A DNA stretch of 14,735 bases from contig CAJYOV010000356.1 of assembly GCA_913776405.1 (NCBI GenBank), forward strand, positions 1-14,735. Direction: 5' to 3'. Made by a program: the position numbers and the translations under genes. Shown piece after piece: positions 1-8,175 of the stretch (position 1 is the stretch's first letter; each line of letters opens with the position of its first letter). Below the pieces are notes generated by a model, which did no database searches, had not been told where the DNA came from, and was given only the letters and a program-made list of their open reading frames with translations. This DNA comes from Pseudobdellovibrionaceae bacterium (lineage in GTDB: Bacteria; Bdellovibrionota; Bdellovibrionia; Bdellovibrionales; JAMPXM01).

Positions 1-2
1 CG

Positions 3-275
3 TCGAAGCAGGGTCTTAAGATGGTTTCGGCTGTCGAGACGATCTTAAGTTCACGCGGTTTGATCGAAATGATCGGCGGTCCTAAAAACCTCTACGTTCA
101 ATCGAGCATCAAGGGGTTCCGCACAAACGATGAAAACGGCGACACGCAAATCATCTCGGATACGCTCGGCCAAATCGGCAGCAGCAAACAAGATGGTCCG
201 ATGCGTTTCGTTCAGCAGAATTTGGGTATGACTGAGAGCGAATTCTTCCTCTACTGGTTGTTGAACCAGATCTAA
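3..275 (+). CDS. Unrecognised protein, probably 3' part of a gene running in from the left
   Basis: The frame is open from the first bases of the window to the TAA at 273-275, so the gene may begin upstream. An ATG at 21 has a fair Shine-Dalgarno (AGGG, 7 nt spacing) and could instead start an 84-residue protein; the sequence cannot decide between these. The protein is soluble-looking, with no signal peptide, membrane segment or motif I recognise, and ends in a hydrophobic helix-like stretch (FFLYWLLNQI). It lies 12 bp upstream of the protease gene on the same strand, and the protease ribosome binding site follows its stop codon directly, which suggests one transcript. Function unknown. Confidence 0.55.
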   Translation, partial: SKQGLKMVSAVETILSSRGLIEMIGGPKNLYVQSSIKGFRTNDENGDTQIISDTLGQIGSSKQDGPMRFVQQNLGMTESEFFLYWLLNQI

Positions 276-287
276 GGAGCCGAGCAC

Positions 288-740
288 ATGTCACAGAAGA
301 ATTTTTCTCAACTTCTTGCCTCTGGTCTCCTGATCACGTCCGTTATCGCGGGTGCCTACGGTGCACGATCTGCGGCTAGGCGCGAAGACGGGTCTCTCGC
401 AGTTCGATCAACGACCGCGTCAGAATCGAAAGCGGTTGCGGAAGCAGCGCCTTCGAAGCTCATCGTTGAGTTCAAGGAAATTCCGTCGCAAACGGACTTG
501 AAACAGCTTGCTCAGACCCTAGGTGCGACGGCACAGTTTGAGCGCTTTGATTCGTTCGAGAGTGATTACTTCCGCCGACTTTACGAAGTGACGCTCGCTG
601 ATGAGGCCCGCGCATTTGAGGCCACTTCAAAATTGATGGCAACCGGTCTTGTTGAACGTGTCGAACGCCCTCAAGTCGCAACACTTTCTGCGGTGTACCC
701 TTCGAACGATAAGTCATCGGGCCCAAGAACAGACCCTTAA
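288..740 (+). CDS. N-terminal fragment: signal peptide and pro-region of the S8 protease
   Basis: This 150-residue open frame starts at an ATG with a good ribosome binding site (GGAG, 8 nt). It begins with a Sec-type signal peptide: a short basic and polar start, a hydrophobic core LLASGLLITSVIAGAYGA, and cleavage probably near residue 26. The segment from about residue 55 (KLIVEFKE) to about 135 (GLVERVERPQ) has the alternating beta-alpha pattern of subtilase propeptides (inhibitor I9 / fervidolysin type), which fold and inhibit the protease domain. Alone it would be an exported propeptide without a protease. It ends at the TAA that separates it from the catalytic part in the same frame. Confidence 0.7.
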   Translation: MSQKNFSQLLASGLLITSVIAGAYGARSAARREDGSLAVRSTTASESKAVAEAAPSKLIVEFKEIPSQTDLKQLAQTLGATAQFERFDSFESDYFRRLYEVTLADEARAFEATSKLMATGLVERVERPQVATLSAVYPSNDKSSGPRTDP

Positions 741-875
741 GCGAACTACCAGTGGGCGCTCAAACTCAGTGGCCAGCGAATTCGCCGCGACATTAAAGAC
801 ATCCTCTCGGAAGTCATTTCCGACGATACGAAGGGCCCCAAGATCGATATCGGCCTTGGCCAGCTCCGTTCACGC

Positions 876-3647
876 ATGGCTAAAGAGATGAAGCGCGATA
901 TCGTCATCGCGGTTGTCGATAGCGGTCTCGATACGTCGCATGAAGATATCAAGAGTAATATTCTCATCAACAAAGCGGAATGTGACGGCGACAAGATCCC
1001 GTTTAATCCGAAGCAAGACAAAGACGGGAATGGATATGTCGGCGACTGTATGGGCTGGAATTTTACGGCCGGTAAAGACGGGAACAACAACGTCGACGAC
1101 AGCCTTGGCCACGGAACACACGTAGCTGGCATCATCGCGGCCGAAGTCGGTAACGGGATCGGTGTCGCGGGTGTCTCGAATCGCTTGAAAGTCCTCCCAA
1201 TTAAAGTGACGGACGAAAAAGACTCGGGTCGCTCGATGACCGATCGCGCGGCAAAAGCGATTTTGTACGCGATCAAAATGAAAGCGGACGTCATTAACTT
1301 CTCAATGGGCTGGCCGGTCAGCGCCGATTCACAGTTCTTGAGAAAATCATTCGAGGAAGCACGCAACGTCGGTGTCGTCATCGTCGCGGCGGCAGGTAAC
1401 AACACGTCCGCCGCTCCCGTCTTTCCGTGTTCGTACGCGGGTGTGATTTGCGTGGGTGCGGTCACACTCTCAGGCGAAGTGGCGAATTTCTCAAACTACG
1501 GTGGCCACGTCGATATGATGGCGCCGGGCGATCAAATCTTGAGCCTCTATCCGAAAGGCAAAGACCCTAAAATCTTCTCGGTCAAAGGTTACGACCTGAT
1601 GGATGGTACGAGCCAAGCCGCTCCTTACGTAGCCTCGCAAGCGGCAATCTTGAAAGGTCTTCTTCCGAACATTTCGGTCGACGAAATTCAAGCACGTCTA
1701 GCGTCGTCAGCGAAACCTTTGAAGTGGGGTGAGAAGTACGCTCTTCGCGGCTTAACTGATGTCACTCAAGCACTCGCGGTAAAGCCACAGCCGGTGGTTC
1801 AACCTCTCTTTAAGAATGTCTACCAAATCCCGTTTACAATGAAAGACAAGAAGTTCAAGTTTGCATTACAAGCTAAGAACTATTGGTCGCCGGCGTCCAA
1901 AGTCTCGGTAGATCTCCAAATCGGGAACGAGAACTTGAAACTCGATTACAATTCGTTTGATTTCGAGTCGATGGCAACGGGCGAGATCAAAGAAGTCGAA
2001 GTCGGTGGTACGATCCTCGATACGACAGGTCTTCGTGAGGCGCGCCTTCAAGTGAAAGTGTCGGTCGATAACTTACCGGCTCAAGTCTACCAACAGCAGT
2101 TGGTGCTCACGCGAACTCTTGAGAACGACGAAGACGTGAAGACATACCCGCTTCAATTGACGTCGAACCCTCAAGCGCTGACTCTCTTAACGGTGAACTC
2201 ACTTCGGGATACCGACGCGTACCCGGATTATTACCAAATCGCTGAAGACACGAACGGTCGCGGTCTCACGATGAAGTTTGTCCGTTACAAGTCCGGTGCC
2301 TTCGTTGAAGAAGCGCCGATCACGCTTCCAGAAGCAAAATCAGTGAACTTCGCGTTTCGAGTCGATCTCAACTACGACGGGAAGTCGGATTACGTCATTT
2401 CGTCCGAAGGCGGTGAAGCGCCGAATGAGTTCATTCAGCTCACGTACCTCAACCACGACTTGAAGCCGATCTTCGGTCGCCAAGAGACGATTCGCATCAA
2501 GTCGTCAGGTAAAACGATCCTCGGTGAAGACAATGAGCAACATGCAGCACCAGATGGCGGCGGTATCAATCTTCAAGCGATCAAATCGCTATCAATCGTG
2601 CCTGCAACGACACCTTATGGAAAAATCGGGATGCTGACGTTCCAAACAGTCGGCCTTCTTCCGAATGCGGATCTCAACCCTGATGAGTTTGCGTTCGAGC
2701 CAAACCGTAACAAGACGCGCATCTATTTCTACCAACCCGTTCAAGTCGGCGGGAAGTGGACCCTCGTCACGCGGTCGTACGACAACGGCGCTTGGGATAA
2801 ACTCATTCGTCAGCGGATGCAGCTGCCGTTCCGCCAAAACATTGCGTTGTCTTCGGTTCTCACGCAGTCGCCGAAAGACTTCGCATCAGGTGTCTTGCGG
2901 ATTCTTGTGCGCTGGGGTGAAGGTTCGCTTGTTCAGTACAAGACCGCGGCGCTCACAAGCATTGAGCAGATGATCAACCGTGAGTTTACGCTCGCTCCAA
3001 CGAGCTTCCAAGGTCAGACGTTCGAGAACTCGGAAGTGGGCGCGGTGGCAAACCTCGACGGCATCGTCCCGGTCCAGAATGCTCAAGCGGGTCTTTCAAG
3101 CTTCTATTCGGGTACGCTAGCTCGCTTTTCGGCCTTGAATGCGGGCGATAGTACACGAGTCGAATCAACGCAAAGAAGCGAGCCCGTTCGCATGCAGGAT
3201 GCTCTCCTCGGCTTCGTGAAAGCCTATATGAAAGATGGAAAGCTGACGGCCATCTACCAATCGAAGAGTCTTTTGATTGCGAAGACGACGGGTGCAGGCA
3301 CAAATAAACGCGATCAGAAAGCGATCGATCGCGTAAGCCTGATCAATGATTACGTGTTTAACTCGCTCTTCTTCCCGATCACCTACGGAGCGGGAGACGA
3401 AAAGAAATCGCCAGCGATTTACGTCGATATTACGCGCTTAACGATGAACCGCATCTACCTCTGGACCGTCGATAAAGGCGGCAACTTGCTTGCGCCGATG
3501 CACATGAACGTCGAAATTCCGAAGGGCTGTAAGCCGCTCGCACCGCGACGCTTCGGCCTCAAAGGTGAGATGGCTTACGTGCTTCAGTGTCAGGAGAAAT
3601 CGGCGTCGGGCCCAAGCTGGTCGCTGAAGACCCTTATCGTAAAATAA
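876..3647 (+). CDS. Subtilisin-like serine protease catalytic and C-terminal part
   Basis: Open frame of 923 residues from the first ATG after the in-frame stop. In this numbering the catalytic triad is D15, H79 and S246, with oxyanion-hole N175. A DKDGNGYVGD loop (48-57) matches the Asp-rich, probably calcium-binding loop before the GWNF strand of many subtilases. From about residue 300 the protein has no domain I can name; it is beta-rich, and a DLNYDGKSD motif (full-length residues 693-701) resembles calcium loops of FG-GAP/VCBS-type repeats. The ATG at 876 has no clear Shine-Dalgarno, and translation from it would give a protein with no signal peptide, so independent expression is doubtful. 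The gene converges on the FAD enzyme gene, with 15 bp between the stop codons. Confidence 0.75.
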   Translation: MAKEMKRDIVIAVVDSGLDTSHEDIKSNILINKAECDGDKIPFNPKQDKDGNGYVGDCMGWNFTAGKDGNNNVDDSLGHGTHVAGIIAAEVGNGIGVAGVSNRLKVLPIKVTDEKDSGRSMTDRAAKAILYAIKMKADVINFSMGWPVSADSQFLRKSFEEARNVGVVIVAAAGNNTSAAPVFPCSYAGVICVGAVTLSGEVANFSNYGGHVDMMAPGDQILSLYPKGKDPKIFSVKGYDLMDGTSQAAPYVASQAAILKGLLPNISVDEIQARLASSAKPLKWGEKYALRGLTDVTQALAVKPQPVVQPLFKNVYQIPFTMKDKKFKFALQAKNYWSPASKVSVDLQIGNENLKLDYNSFDFESMATGEIKEVEVGGTILDTTGLREARLQVKVSVDNLPAQVYQQQLVLTRTLENDEDVKTYPLQLTSNPQALTLLTVNSLRDTDAYPDYYQIAEDTNGRGLTMKFVRYKSGAFVEEAPITLPEAKSVNFAFRVDLNYDGKSDYVISSEGGEAPNEFIQLTYLNHDLKPIFGRQETIRIKSSGKTILGEDNEQHAAPDGGGINLQAIKSLSIVPATTPYGKIGMLTFQTVGLLPNADLNPDEFAFEPNRNKTRIYFYQPVQVGGKWTLVTRSYDNGAWDKLIRQRMQLPFRQNIALSSVLTQSPKDFASGVLRILVRWGEGSLVQYKTAALTSIEQMINREFTLAPTSFQGQTFENSEVGAVANLDGIVPVQNAQAGLSSFYSGTLARFSALNAGDSTRVESTQRSEPVRMQDALLGFVKAYMKDGKLTAIYQSKSLLIAKTTGAGTNKRDQKAIDRVSLINDYVFNSLFFPITYGAGDEKKSPAIYVDITRLTMNRIYLWTVDKGGNLLAPMHMNVEIPKGCKPLAPRRFGLKGEMAYVLQCQEKSASGPSWSLKTLIVK

Positions 3648-3662
3648 TCTACGAAACGATTC

Positions 3663-5312
3663 TCAAAGTCTTGCGACAGCGCGTTCCGCTGTCGCAAGCG
3701 CCGTTTCGAAGGCCGCGTTGGCCCAAACATCTTGACCGATGAACTGAAGGCGATTGCCGTACGCAGACTCAATCGTTTGCGGATTTCCGCTTGCGATATA
3801 GCCCTTTCGCGCGAGTGGCACTGCGTGCCCCCAGCGGCTCAAACGGACGCTGTCGATCGCGTTTGTCGAAAGACCGATGGATTGGAGGAGTGGGCCAAGG
3901 CCCGCCGTGACCGCAGCTTTATGTTTATCGAACGCGGTTTCGGCAAAAAGAAATTGTCTTGCGCCATCGGCGGGCAGCGGTCGGTAGACCGTAAGAATTG
4001 GGTCTGCGACACTTTGAGCCTTGGCCCAGTCGGCGAAGACAACGTCGGTGTAGGGGCGTGAACTCGGCTTCATCGCACTTGGCGCGTCGGCGGGCGCGCT
4101 TTCTAAACGGAAGACATCGTAGTGGGGCGGAGTTATCGAAACGCCGTTCGTCTTTAGACGTACGTTTGCCACTAAATAAGAACGGTAGACAAGGTCGCCG
4201 AAGCTCTTCGCGAGTGCAGGCGCCAAATCGTCGATTAAAGTTTTTGCCAAGAACTTCGGCGCAGCGAAGAGAGCTTGTTTTGCTTCGATCGTTACGATCT
4301 TGCCGTTTTCAAAAGTCGAAACGATCACGCGGTCGCTGAGGACTTTCACGTCGACAACGAACGAGTTTGCACGAACGGCGTCACGCCCGTATCGAGCCAC
4401 CAAGGCGGCGTAGAGACGCTGAGCGATGCTCGCGTTCCCACCCGGAAGTGCGAACACGCCGTCGACTTCACCAGCGATAAAGTTCAGGGCTTGCGCAGCC
4501 GAAAGTTCTTCGATCGAGGCGTCGAAGGACGACCACGCGTACATCTGCAAGTACTCGAGCACGAAAGGATCAAGCTCGCCGAATTCCTTTTTGAGCCAGA
4601 CCTCAAACGAGATCGAGTCGAGAGCCCGTGTCTTCTCATCGAGGGCTTTGTCGCCTGAGAGTGGAATGTCCGGAAATTCAGTTTCAAAGATTTCGCGAAG
4701 CCGCGATTCCACGCGTCTTAGATCCTGAATGGCTGAAGACTTGGCAGTTGAAGTCCAGAGATCGTCATTCAAAAGAGATCCAAGAAGGTACGGCGCACCA
4801 ACTTCAACTCGACCGGCATTGTTCAGGCTTAAGTCTTTCAGCAGTTGATCGGAAGCATCGCCTGGCTCCGGCTTACAGATGTAAGCGGCACCTTGTGAAA
4901 ACATCCGGGCGCCGCCTTCGGCTTTGAAGATTTCGCCTTTCGAGTTGCCGCCAAATCTTGGGTCTTGCTCCAAAACGATGACGTCTTTGTGTGAGGCACG
5001 ATATGCAGCGATCAAACCCGAAAGCCCACCGCCGATGACGATCAGATCGGTCGAAAGGGTCGGCTTCGGCAAGCCGCCTAACTTCGAGATGAAGCCGGCC
5101 TTGTTCCAAAGAATTTCATGGGGCATGTCCTCGTTGTCTCCCATCCATTTTGCGTTCGCAAATTCACCTGAAAATGCGACGAGAGGAGAATCGGAGTTAC
5201 CGGCATTCATGACCCCAGCCCACGCCTGGTTGCCTGCGCCACGAAGGGAGAGTGGCAGCTGAGAGGCGACCAGAGAGGCTGCACCAAATTTCAAGAGTTC
5301 ACGTCGGTTCAT
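3663..5312 (-). CDS. Tat-exported FAD-dependent amine oxidase-like oxidoreductase
   Basis: A 549-residue flavoenzyme. The N-terminus MNRRELLKFGAASL is a twin-arginine signal (RR at 3-4, then a hydrophobic stretch, with a likely AxA site at WA|G near residue 33), so the protein is probably folded with its cofactor and exported to the periplasm. Residues 88-122 hold the FAD-binding Rossmann motif (VIGGGLSGL, then VIVLEQDPRFGG). The C-terminal FIGQDVWANAAFETALATAER resembles the second flavin-contact segment of the amine oxidase / protoporphyrinogen oxidase superfamily. The substrate cannot be told from sequence. The start has an excellent Shine-Dalgarno (GGAGG, 8 nt upstream). It is separated from the upstream kinase gene by 148 bp containing a probable terminator, so it is likely transcribed alone. 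Confidence 0.85.
   Translation of the reverse strand: MNRRELLKFGAASLVASQLPLSLRGAGNQAWAGVMNAGNSDSPLVAFSGEFANAKWMGDNEDMPHEILWNKAGFISKLGGLPKPTLSTDLIVIGGGLSGLIAAYRASHKDVIVLEQDPRFGGNSKGEIFKAEGGARMFSQGAAYICKPEPGDASDQLLKDLSLNNAGRVEVGAPYLLGSLLNDDLWTSTAKSSAIQDLRRVESRLREIFETEFPDIPLSGDKALDEKTRALDSISFEVWLKKEFGELDPFVLEYLQMYAWSSFDASIEELSAAQALNFIAGEVDGVFALPGGNASIAQRLYAALVARYGRDAVRANSFVVDVKVLSDRVIVSTFENGKIVTIEAKQALFAAPKFLAKTLIDDLAPALAKSFGDLVYRSYLVANVRLKTNGVSITPPHYDVFRLESAPADAPSAMKPSSRPYTDVVFADWAKAQSVADPILTVYRPLPADGARQFLFAETAFDKHKAAVTAGLGPLLQSIGLSTNAIDSVRLSRWGHAVPLARKGYIASGNPQTIESAYGNRLQFIGQDVWANAAFETALATAERAVARL
3670..3698. terminator. Perfect 12-bp hairpin at the convergent gene ends
   Basis: Arms at 3670-3681 and 3687-3698 are exact reverse complements (CTTGCGACAGCG / CGCTGTCGCAAG) around a 5-base loop. 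It lies 23 bp past the protease stop and inside the last codons of the FAD enzyme gene, where it encodes LATAERAVAR just before the stop. Neither side has a strong T-run, so it is not a textbook intrinsic terminator; it may act as a bidirectional terminator or as an mRNA 3'-end stabiliser. The pairing is certain; the role is inferred. Confidence 0.5.
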
Positions 5313-5330
5313 GAAGAGACCCTCCGGGCT
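5305..5330 (-). promoter_or_regulatory. Strong ribosome binding site of the FAD enzyme
   Basis: On the minus strand GGAGG sits 8 nt ahead of the ATG that begins MNRRELL. It fixes the start so that the twin-arginine signal is the true N-terminus. Confidence 0.7.
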
Positions 5331-5395
5331 TCAAGCTTTTGCGCCTGTGGGTTCATCTTGGCAACGGGAAGATGTTAAAGTCGTATGAGCTGCGT

Positions 5396-5441
5396 AAAAA
5401 CAGCCGCCGAGCTCTCTTTTAGTTTTCAATTAAGAGCTGGC
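5396..5441 (-). terminator. Probable intrinsic terminator after the hybrid kinase
   Basis: Read on the minus strand, GCCAGCTCT pairs with AGAGCTCGGC (one bulged C) around an A/T-rich loop, followed by GGCTG and a run of five T (plus-strand 5396-5400). It starts about 20 bp after the kinase stop codon and lies before the FAD enzyme gene, so it probably separates the two transcripts. The remaining 83 bp up to the FAD enzyme start must hold that gene's promoter; I see only poor -35/-10 matches there. Confidence 0.5.
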
Positions 5442-5460
5442 CCAAGCGAATCTAAGTGGG

Positions 5461-7638
5461 TTAGTTCGTGAGGAATTCAGCTTTACCGCGAAGGTCGTGA
5501 GCCCGGCTCAGGTGGCGAAGAACCAGATTATATTCAATCGATAGAAGTAAGAATTGAAACTCTAGCGATTGCAGCTCGGCTGTCTGCCAACCGGCTTCAA
5601 TCGTTTGGGCGACCGTCCGTAATCGCGGAAGGCCAAGTTGGTCGCAAAGCTTAGTGAGTTCGCGCGCGGCTGCGGCCAAGTTTTGAAATTCACGAGCGTC
5701 GAAGGCAAGCGCCATCTCGGTAAAAAGTTTTTGAAGTGCCTGCTGATCGTCTCGTGAAAGGGTTGTCAGCTCTCCGCTAGCGTCGATCTTCGAAGTCAGA
5801 ACCTGCGACGACGGCGCGCCTTTCGGAGACCAAAGTTCGACCTTGTTTACAAGCTCGGCCATGGTCATCGGCTTCGAGATAAAATCGTTCATCCCGGAGA
5901 CGATGCAAGCTTCGAGATCGCCGCGCACGGCGCTCGCCGTGACCGCGATGATCGGGACGTCACGGTGGCCCTTCGCTCGAATCTCTCGGGTGGCCTCGTA
6001 GCCGTCCGTCTCGGGCATTTGGCAATCCATCAAGATCAGATCGAACGAATCGTGCAGCATCTTTTCAATCGCTTCGACTCCGTCATTGGCGAACTTAAGA
6101 CTGTGACCCAAAGAGCTGAGCATTCCGTTTACAACCTGTTGGTTGATTGGGTTGTCTTCCGCCACGAGAATTTTAAGTCGCTCGGCTTCTGGCACCTGAG
6201 ACGGTGGAAGTGGCTTGCGTACAACGGTCGAGGTTGGCGTTGCAGGCCGTCTCGTTTTTGCCACAAGCAACAGGGGAAGGGTGACGGTGACAGTCGTTCC
6301 TTCGCCAACGGACGATCTCAGATTCACTGTGCCTTTCATAAGGGCAACGAGTTCTTTAACGATCGAGAGCCCGAGTCCCGTACCACCGAAACGACGAGTC
6401 GTCGTTTCGTCGCCTTGAGAAAAGGCTTTGAAAAGACGTTTTTGGGTCTCGTCGCTCATCCCGATGCCCTCGTCTTGAACCTCGAACTCGATGTAGACGC
6501 GGTCGTCTTTCTTGCCGTTGACTCGAACGTTGAGAGAAACCTTACCGTTCTCGGTAAACTTGACGGCGTTGTTCAACAAGTTGATCAGGATCTGACGAAT
6601 GCGAGTCGGGTCACCCAGAAACGCTTTCGGAACTTGCGCATGAATGGATCTCTCGAGCTTGACGGCCTTCGACTTTGCCAAGATTTCGACGGTCCCGACG
6701 GCATCGGTGACTATCGTTTCGAGCTCGAAGTAAGTCGATTCGAGATCGAGTTTGCCGGATTCGATTTTAGAGAGGTCGAGAATGCCGTTGATCAAAGAAA
6801 GCAGTGAAACGGCCGAGCGTTGAATGGAGTCGACCTGTTTACGTTGCTCGTTAGAAAGATCGGACTTCGAAAGCAGCTCAGCGAGACCCAGCACGCCATT
6901 CATCGGTGTGCGGATCTCGTGGCTCATGTTTGCGAGAAACGCCGACTTCAAGTTCGATGCCTCTTCTGCTTGTTCGCGAGCGCGCTGAAGCTCGTCTCTA
7001 GATCGACGAGCGCGTTCGCTTTCTCGTGAGAACAAAAAGAAGGCTGCCACGATGAGGGCGCCAGCAACCGCTCCACCGAGAGGAAGAATGAGTCGATTCT
7101 CAAGCCGGCGGCTTTGAGCTTCGTCGATCGTGCCCTTCAAGGCTGCAGATTCAACTTTTTTGAGACCGACGAGAATGGTTCGAATGCGATTCGAAAGGGC
7201 CGCCAGAGATGCCGCCTCTTGTTTCGCGATCGCCTTGCCAGTTTTCTTGCGCGCCGTCGCGCCCGAAAGAATCTGAATCTGCTCTTCAACAAGTGGCTGG
7301 AGTCGATCGAACGCTCGAGCCTGTTCGGTGTCCTCGCCGAATCCAACGTCGAGATCTTTTAAGAGTTGGGCAAGGTCTGTGCGGGCGTCTTCGTAGGCTC
7401 TGAGAAAACTCTCGTCTTCGATCAGCTCGTAGCCGCGTTGACTCGATTCCATATCGAGGATGAGCGTTTCGAGAATTTCAAGCTTTTGAACGTTCGAATA
7501 GTGGCGCGCCCGCTCTTCGATGATGGAGTCGAAGCTGGCCAATCGGTTCGTGGCGAAGATGCCGAGACCGACGACTAAGACGAGGGCTGCGAGGCAAAGC
7601 GCAGACGCGCGATTTGGAAGTTCTGAAAAAAGGCGCAC
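5461..7638 (-). CDS. Membrane hybrid sensor histidine kinase with CHASE3 sensor, receiver and degenerate HPt
   Basis: A 725-residue two-component kinase. TM1 is about residues 13-30 and TM2 about 184-204. Between them lies a helical periplasmic sensor with the CHASE3 hallmark [15 protein letters not shown]. After a short coiled linker come HisKA (H240 in [11 protein letters not shown]) and HATPase_c (N-box [10 protein letters not shown] at 353-362, DEGIGM at 389, GGTGLGLS at 418). A receiver domain follows (ED at 494-495, phospho-acceptor D538 in [10 protein letters not shown]567, K589). Residues about 628-715 align with HPt domains ([14 protein letters not shown]), but R659 occupies the histidine position, so phosphorelay out of this domain is not expected. 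The start is GTG: a stop lies two codons upstream and no other good start exists before the sensor. It follows the HNH nuclease gene by 39 bp. Its partner regulator and signal are unknown. Confidence 0.92.
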   Translation of the reverse strand: MRLFSELPNRASALCLAALVLVVGLGIFATNRLASFDSIIEERARHYSNVQKLEILETLILDMESSQRGYELIEDESFLRAYEDARTDLAQLLKDLDVGFGEDTEQARAFDRLQPLVEEQIQILSGATARKKTGKAIAKQEAASLAALSNRIRTILVGLKKVESAALKGTIDEAQSRRLENRLILPLGGAVAGALIVAAFFLFSRESERARRSRDELQRAREQAEEASNLKSAFLANMSHEIRTPMNGVLGLAELLSKSDLSNEQRKQVDSIQRSAVSLLSLINGILDLSKIESGKLDLESTYFELETIVTDAVGTVEILAKSKAVKLERSIHAQVPKAFLGDPTRIRQILINLLNNAVKFTENGKVSLNVRVNGKKDDRVYIEFEVQDEGIGMSDETQKRLFKAFSQGDETTTRRFGGTGLGLSIVKELVALMKGTVNLRSSVGEGTTVTVTLPLLLVAKTRRPATPTSTVVRKPLPPSQVPEAERLKILVAEDNPINQQVVNGMLSSLGHSLKFANDGVEAIEKMLHDSFDLILMDCQMPETDGYEATREIRAKGHRDVPIIAVTASAVRGDLEACIVSGMNDFISKPMTMAELVNKVELWSPKGAPSSQVLTSKIDASGELTTLSRDDQQALQKLFTEMALAFDAREFQNLAAAARELTKLCDQLGLPRLRTVAQTIEAGWQTAELQSLEFQFLLLSIEYNLVLRHLSRAHDLRGKAEFLTN

Positions 7639-7677
7639 GCCTTAAATGGTAGTGCGCATCTGGGGTGTCTGGCCAGA

Positions 7678-8175
7678 TTAAAGAGCTTCGAGGTACTCGA
7701 TGATCTCAGGAACTTGTTCAAGGTTGTTTTTGCCGCGTTTAATGAGTTCGACGGCCTCAACCTGCTTCAAGCGACCTTCCGACATTTTTTCGCAGACGAG
7801 CGGTTCCATCGGATCTGTGATTTCGTACACAGTGCGGTGTTGCGGCCAGAGGTTTTCGATCGAGTTTGAGCCACCAGCGCAGAGCGGGATGTAGTGGTCG
7901 ATTTTGAAATCGCCGCGGTTCATCTGACGTGTTTCGAAACCGAGTTCTGCGTCGTAGGCTTTAAAGATTTCAGCCTTGAGGCTGCCTTCGACGTTACGCT
8001 CGCAGTAGGCGATGCCTTCCGGGTAACGGCGCTTGTTGCCGTTTTCACAGAGCTTACCAGGCGTCATCTGAGCGTCCGGGTGAGTTGGGAAACGTTGTTC
8101 GTTGAATGCTTGAGCAGAGAGCTGGAAAAACACGACGGCGACGATCGCCAGGATCTGGGATGCACGTGCGAACAT
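7678..8175 (-). CDS. Secreted HNH endonuclease-like protein
   Basis: A 165-residue protein with a signal peptide (FARASQILAIVAVVFFQLSAQA, cleavage near residue 23). The mature part carries an HNH-type metal site: D93-H94 in FKIDHYIPLCAGG, N104/N108 in SNSIENLW and H113 in PQH. Upstream is a conserved-looking PGKLC...YPEGIAYCERNV segment; C43, C58, C99 and C128 could form disulfides outside the cytoplasm. Proteins of this pattern are annotated as HNH signature proteins, and nuclease activity is inferred from the motif. The start at 8175 is chosen over an upstream one at 8295 because AGGAG lies 7 nt before it and the signal peptide begins there. Possible roles are digestion of extracellular or prey DNA, or attack on competitors. 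It probably shares a transcript with the kinase 39 bp downstream. Confidence 0.8.
   Translation of the reverse strand: MFARASQILAIVAVVFFQLSAQAFNEQRFPTHPDAQMTPGKLCENGNKRRYPEGIAYCERNVEGSLKAEIFKAYDAELGFETRQMNRGDFKIDHYIPLCAGGSNSIENLWPQHRTVYEITDPMEPLVCEKMSEGRLKQVEAVELIKRGKNNLEQVPEIIEYLEAL

Larger units (their letters stand above)
288..3647 (+). pseudogene. Giant secreted subtilisin-like (S8) protease interrupted by an in-frame TAA
   Basis: Read through the TAA at 738-740, this frame codes for about 1119 residues: signal peptide (about 1-26), pro-region (about 55-135), a linker, an S8 peptidase domain (about 205-485) and a C-terminal region of over 600 residues. The 45 codons between the TAA and the next ATG (876) stay open and encode NYQWALKLSGQ, which resembles the NQWAL...TGQ segment normally just ahead of the subtilase core, so the two open frames are clearly one ancestral gene. 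Predicted catalytic residues in full-length numbering are D211 (VVDSGLD), H275 (GHGTHVAG), oxyanion N371 (AAAGNN) and S442 (GTSQAAP). The start at 288 has GGAG 8 nt upstream. A one-base change from TTA (Leu) or from a Tyr codon would explain the stop. No frameshift or second stop is seen, so the lesion is recent, a sequencing error, or tolerated. Confidence 0.8.

Noticed and set aside
746..1465. Minus-strand open frame of 239 codons opposite the protease
   Set aside because: It lies opposite the S8 catalytic core and its translation shows no domain or ribosome binding site.
288..3647. Stop-codon reassignment as explanation for the TAA in the protease
   Set aside because: Other genes in the window end normally at TAA and all long frames are otherwise free of it.
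5965..6807. Long plus-strand open frame of 280 codons
   Set aside because: It is the antisense shadow of the histidine kinase, whose domains are unambiguous on the minus strand.
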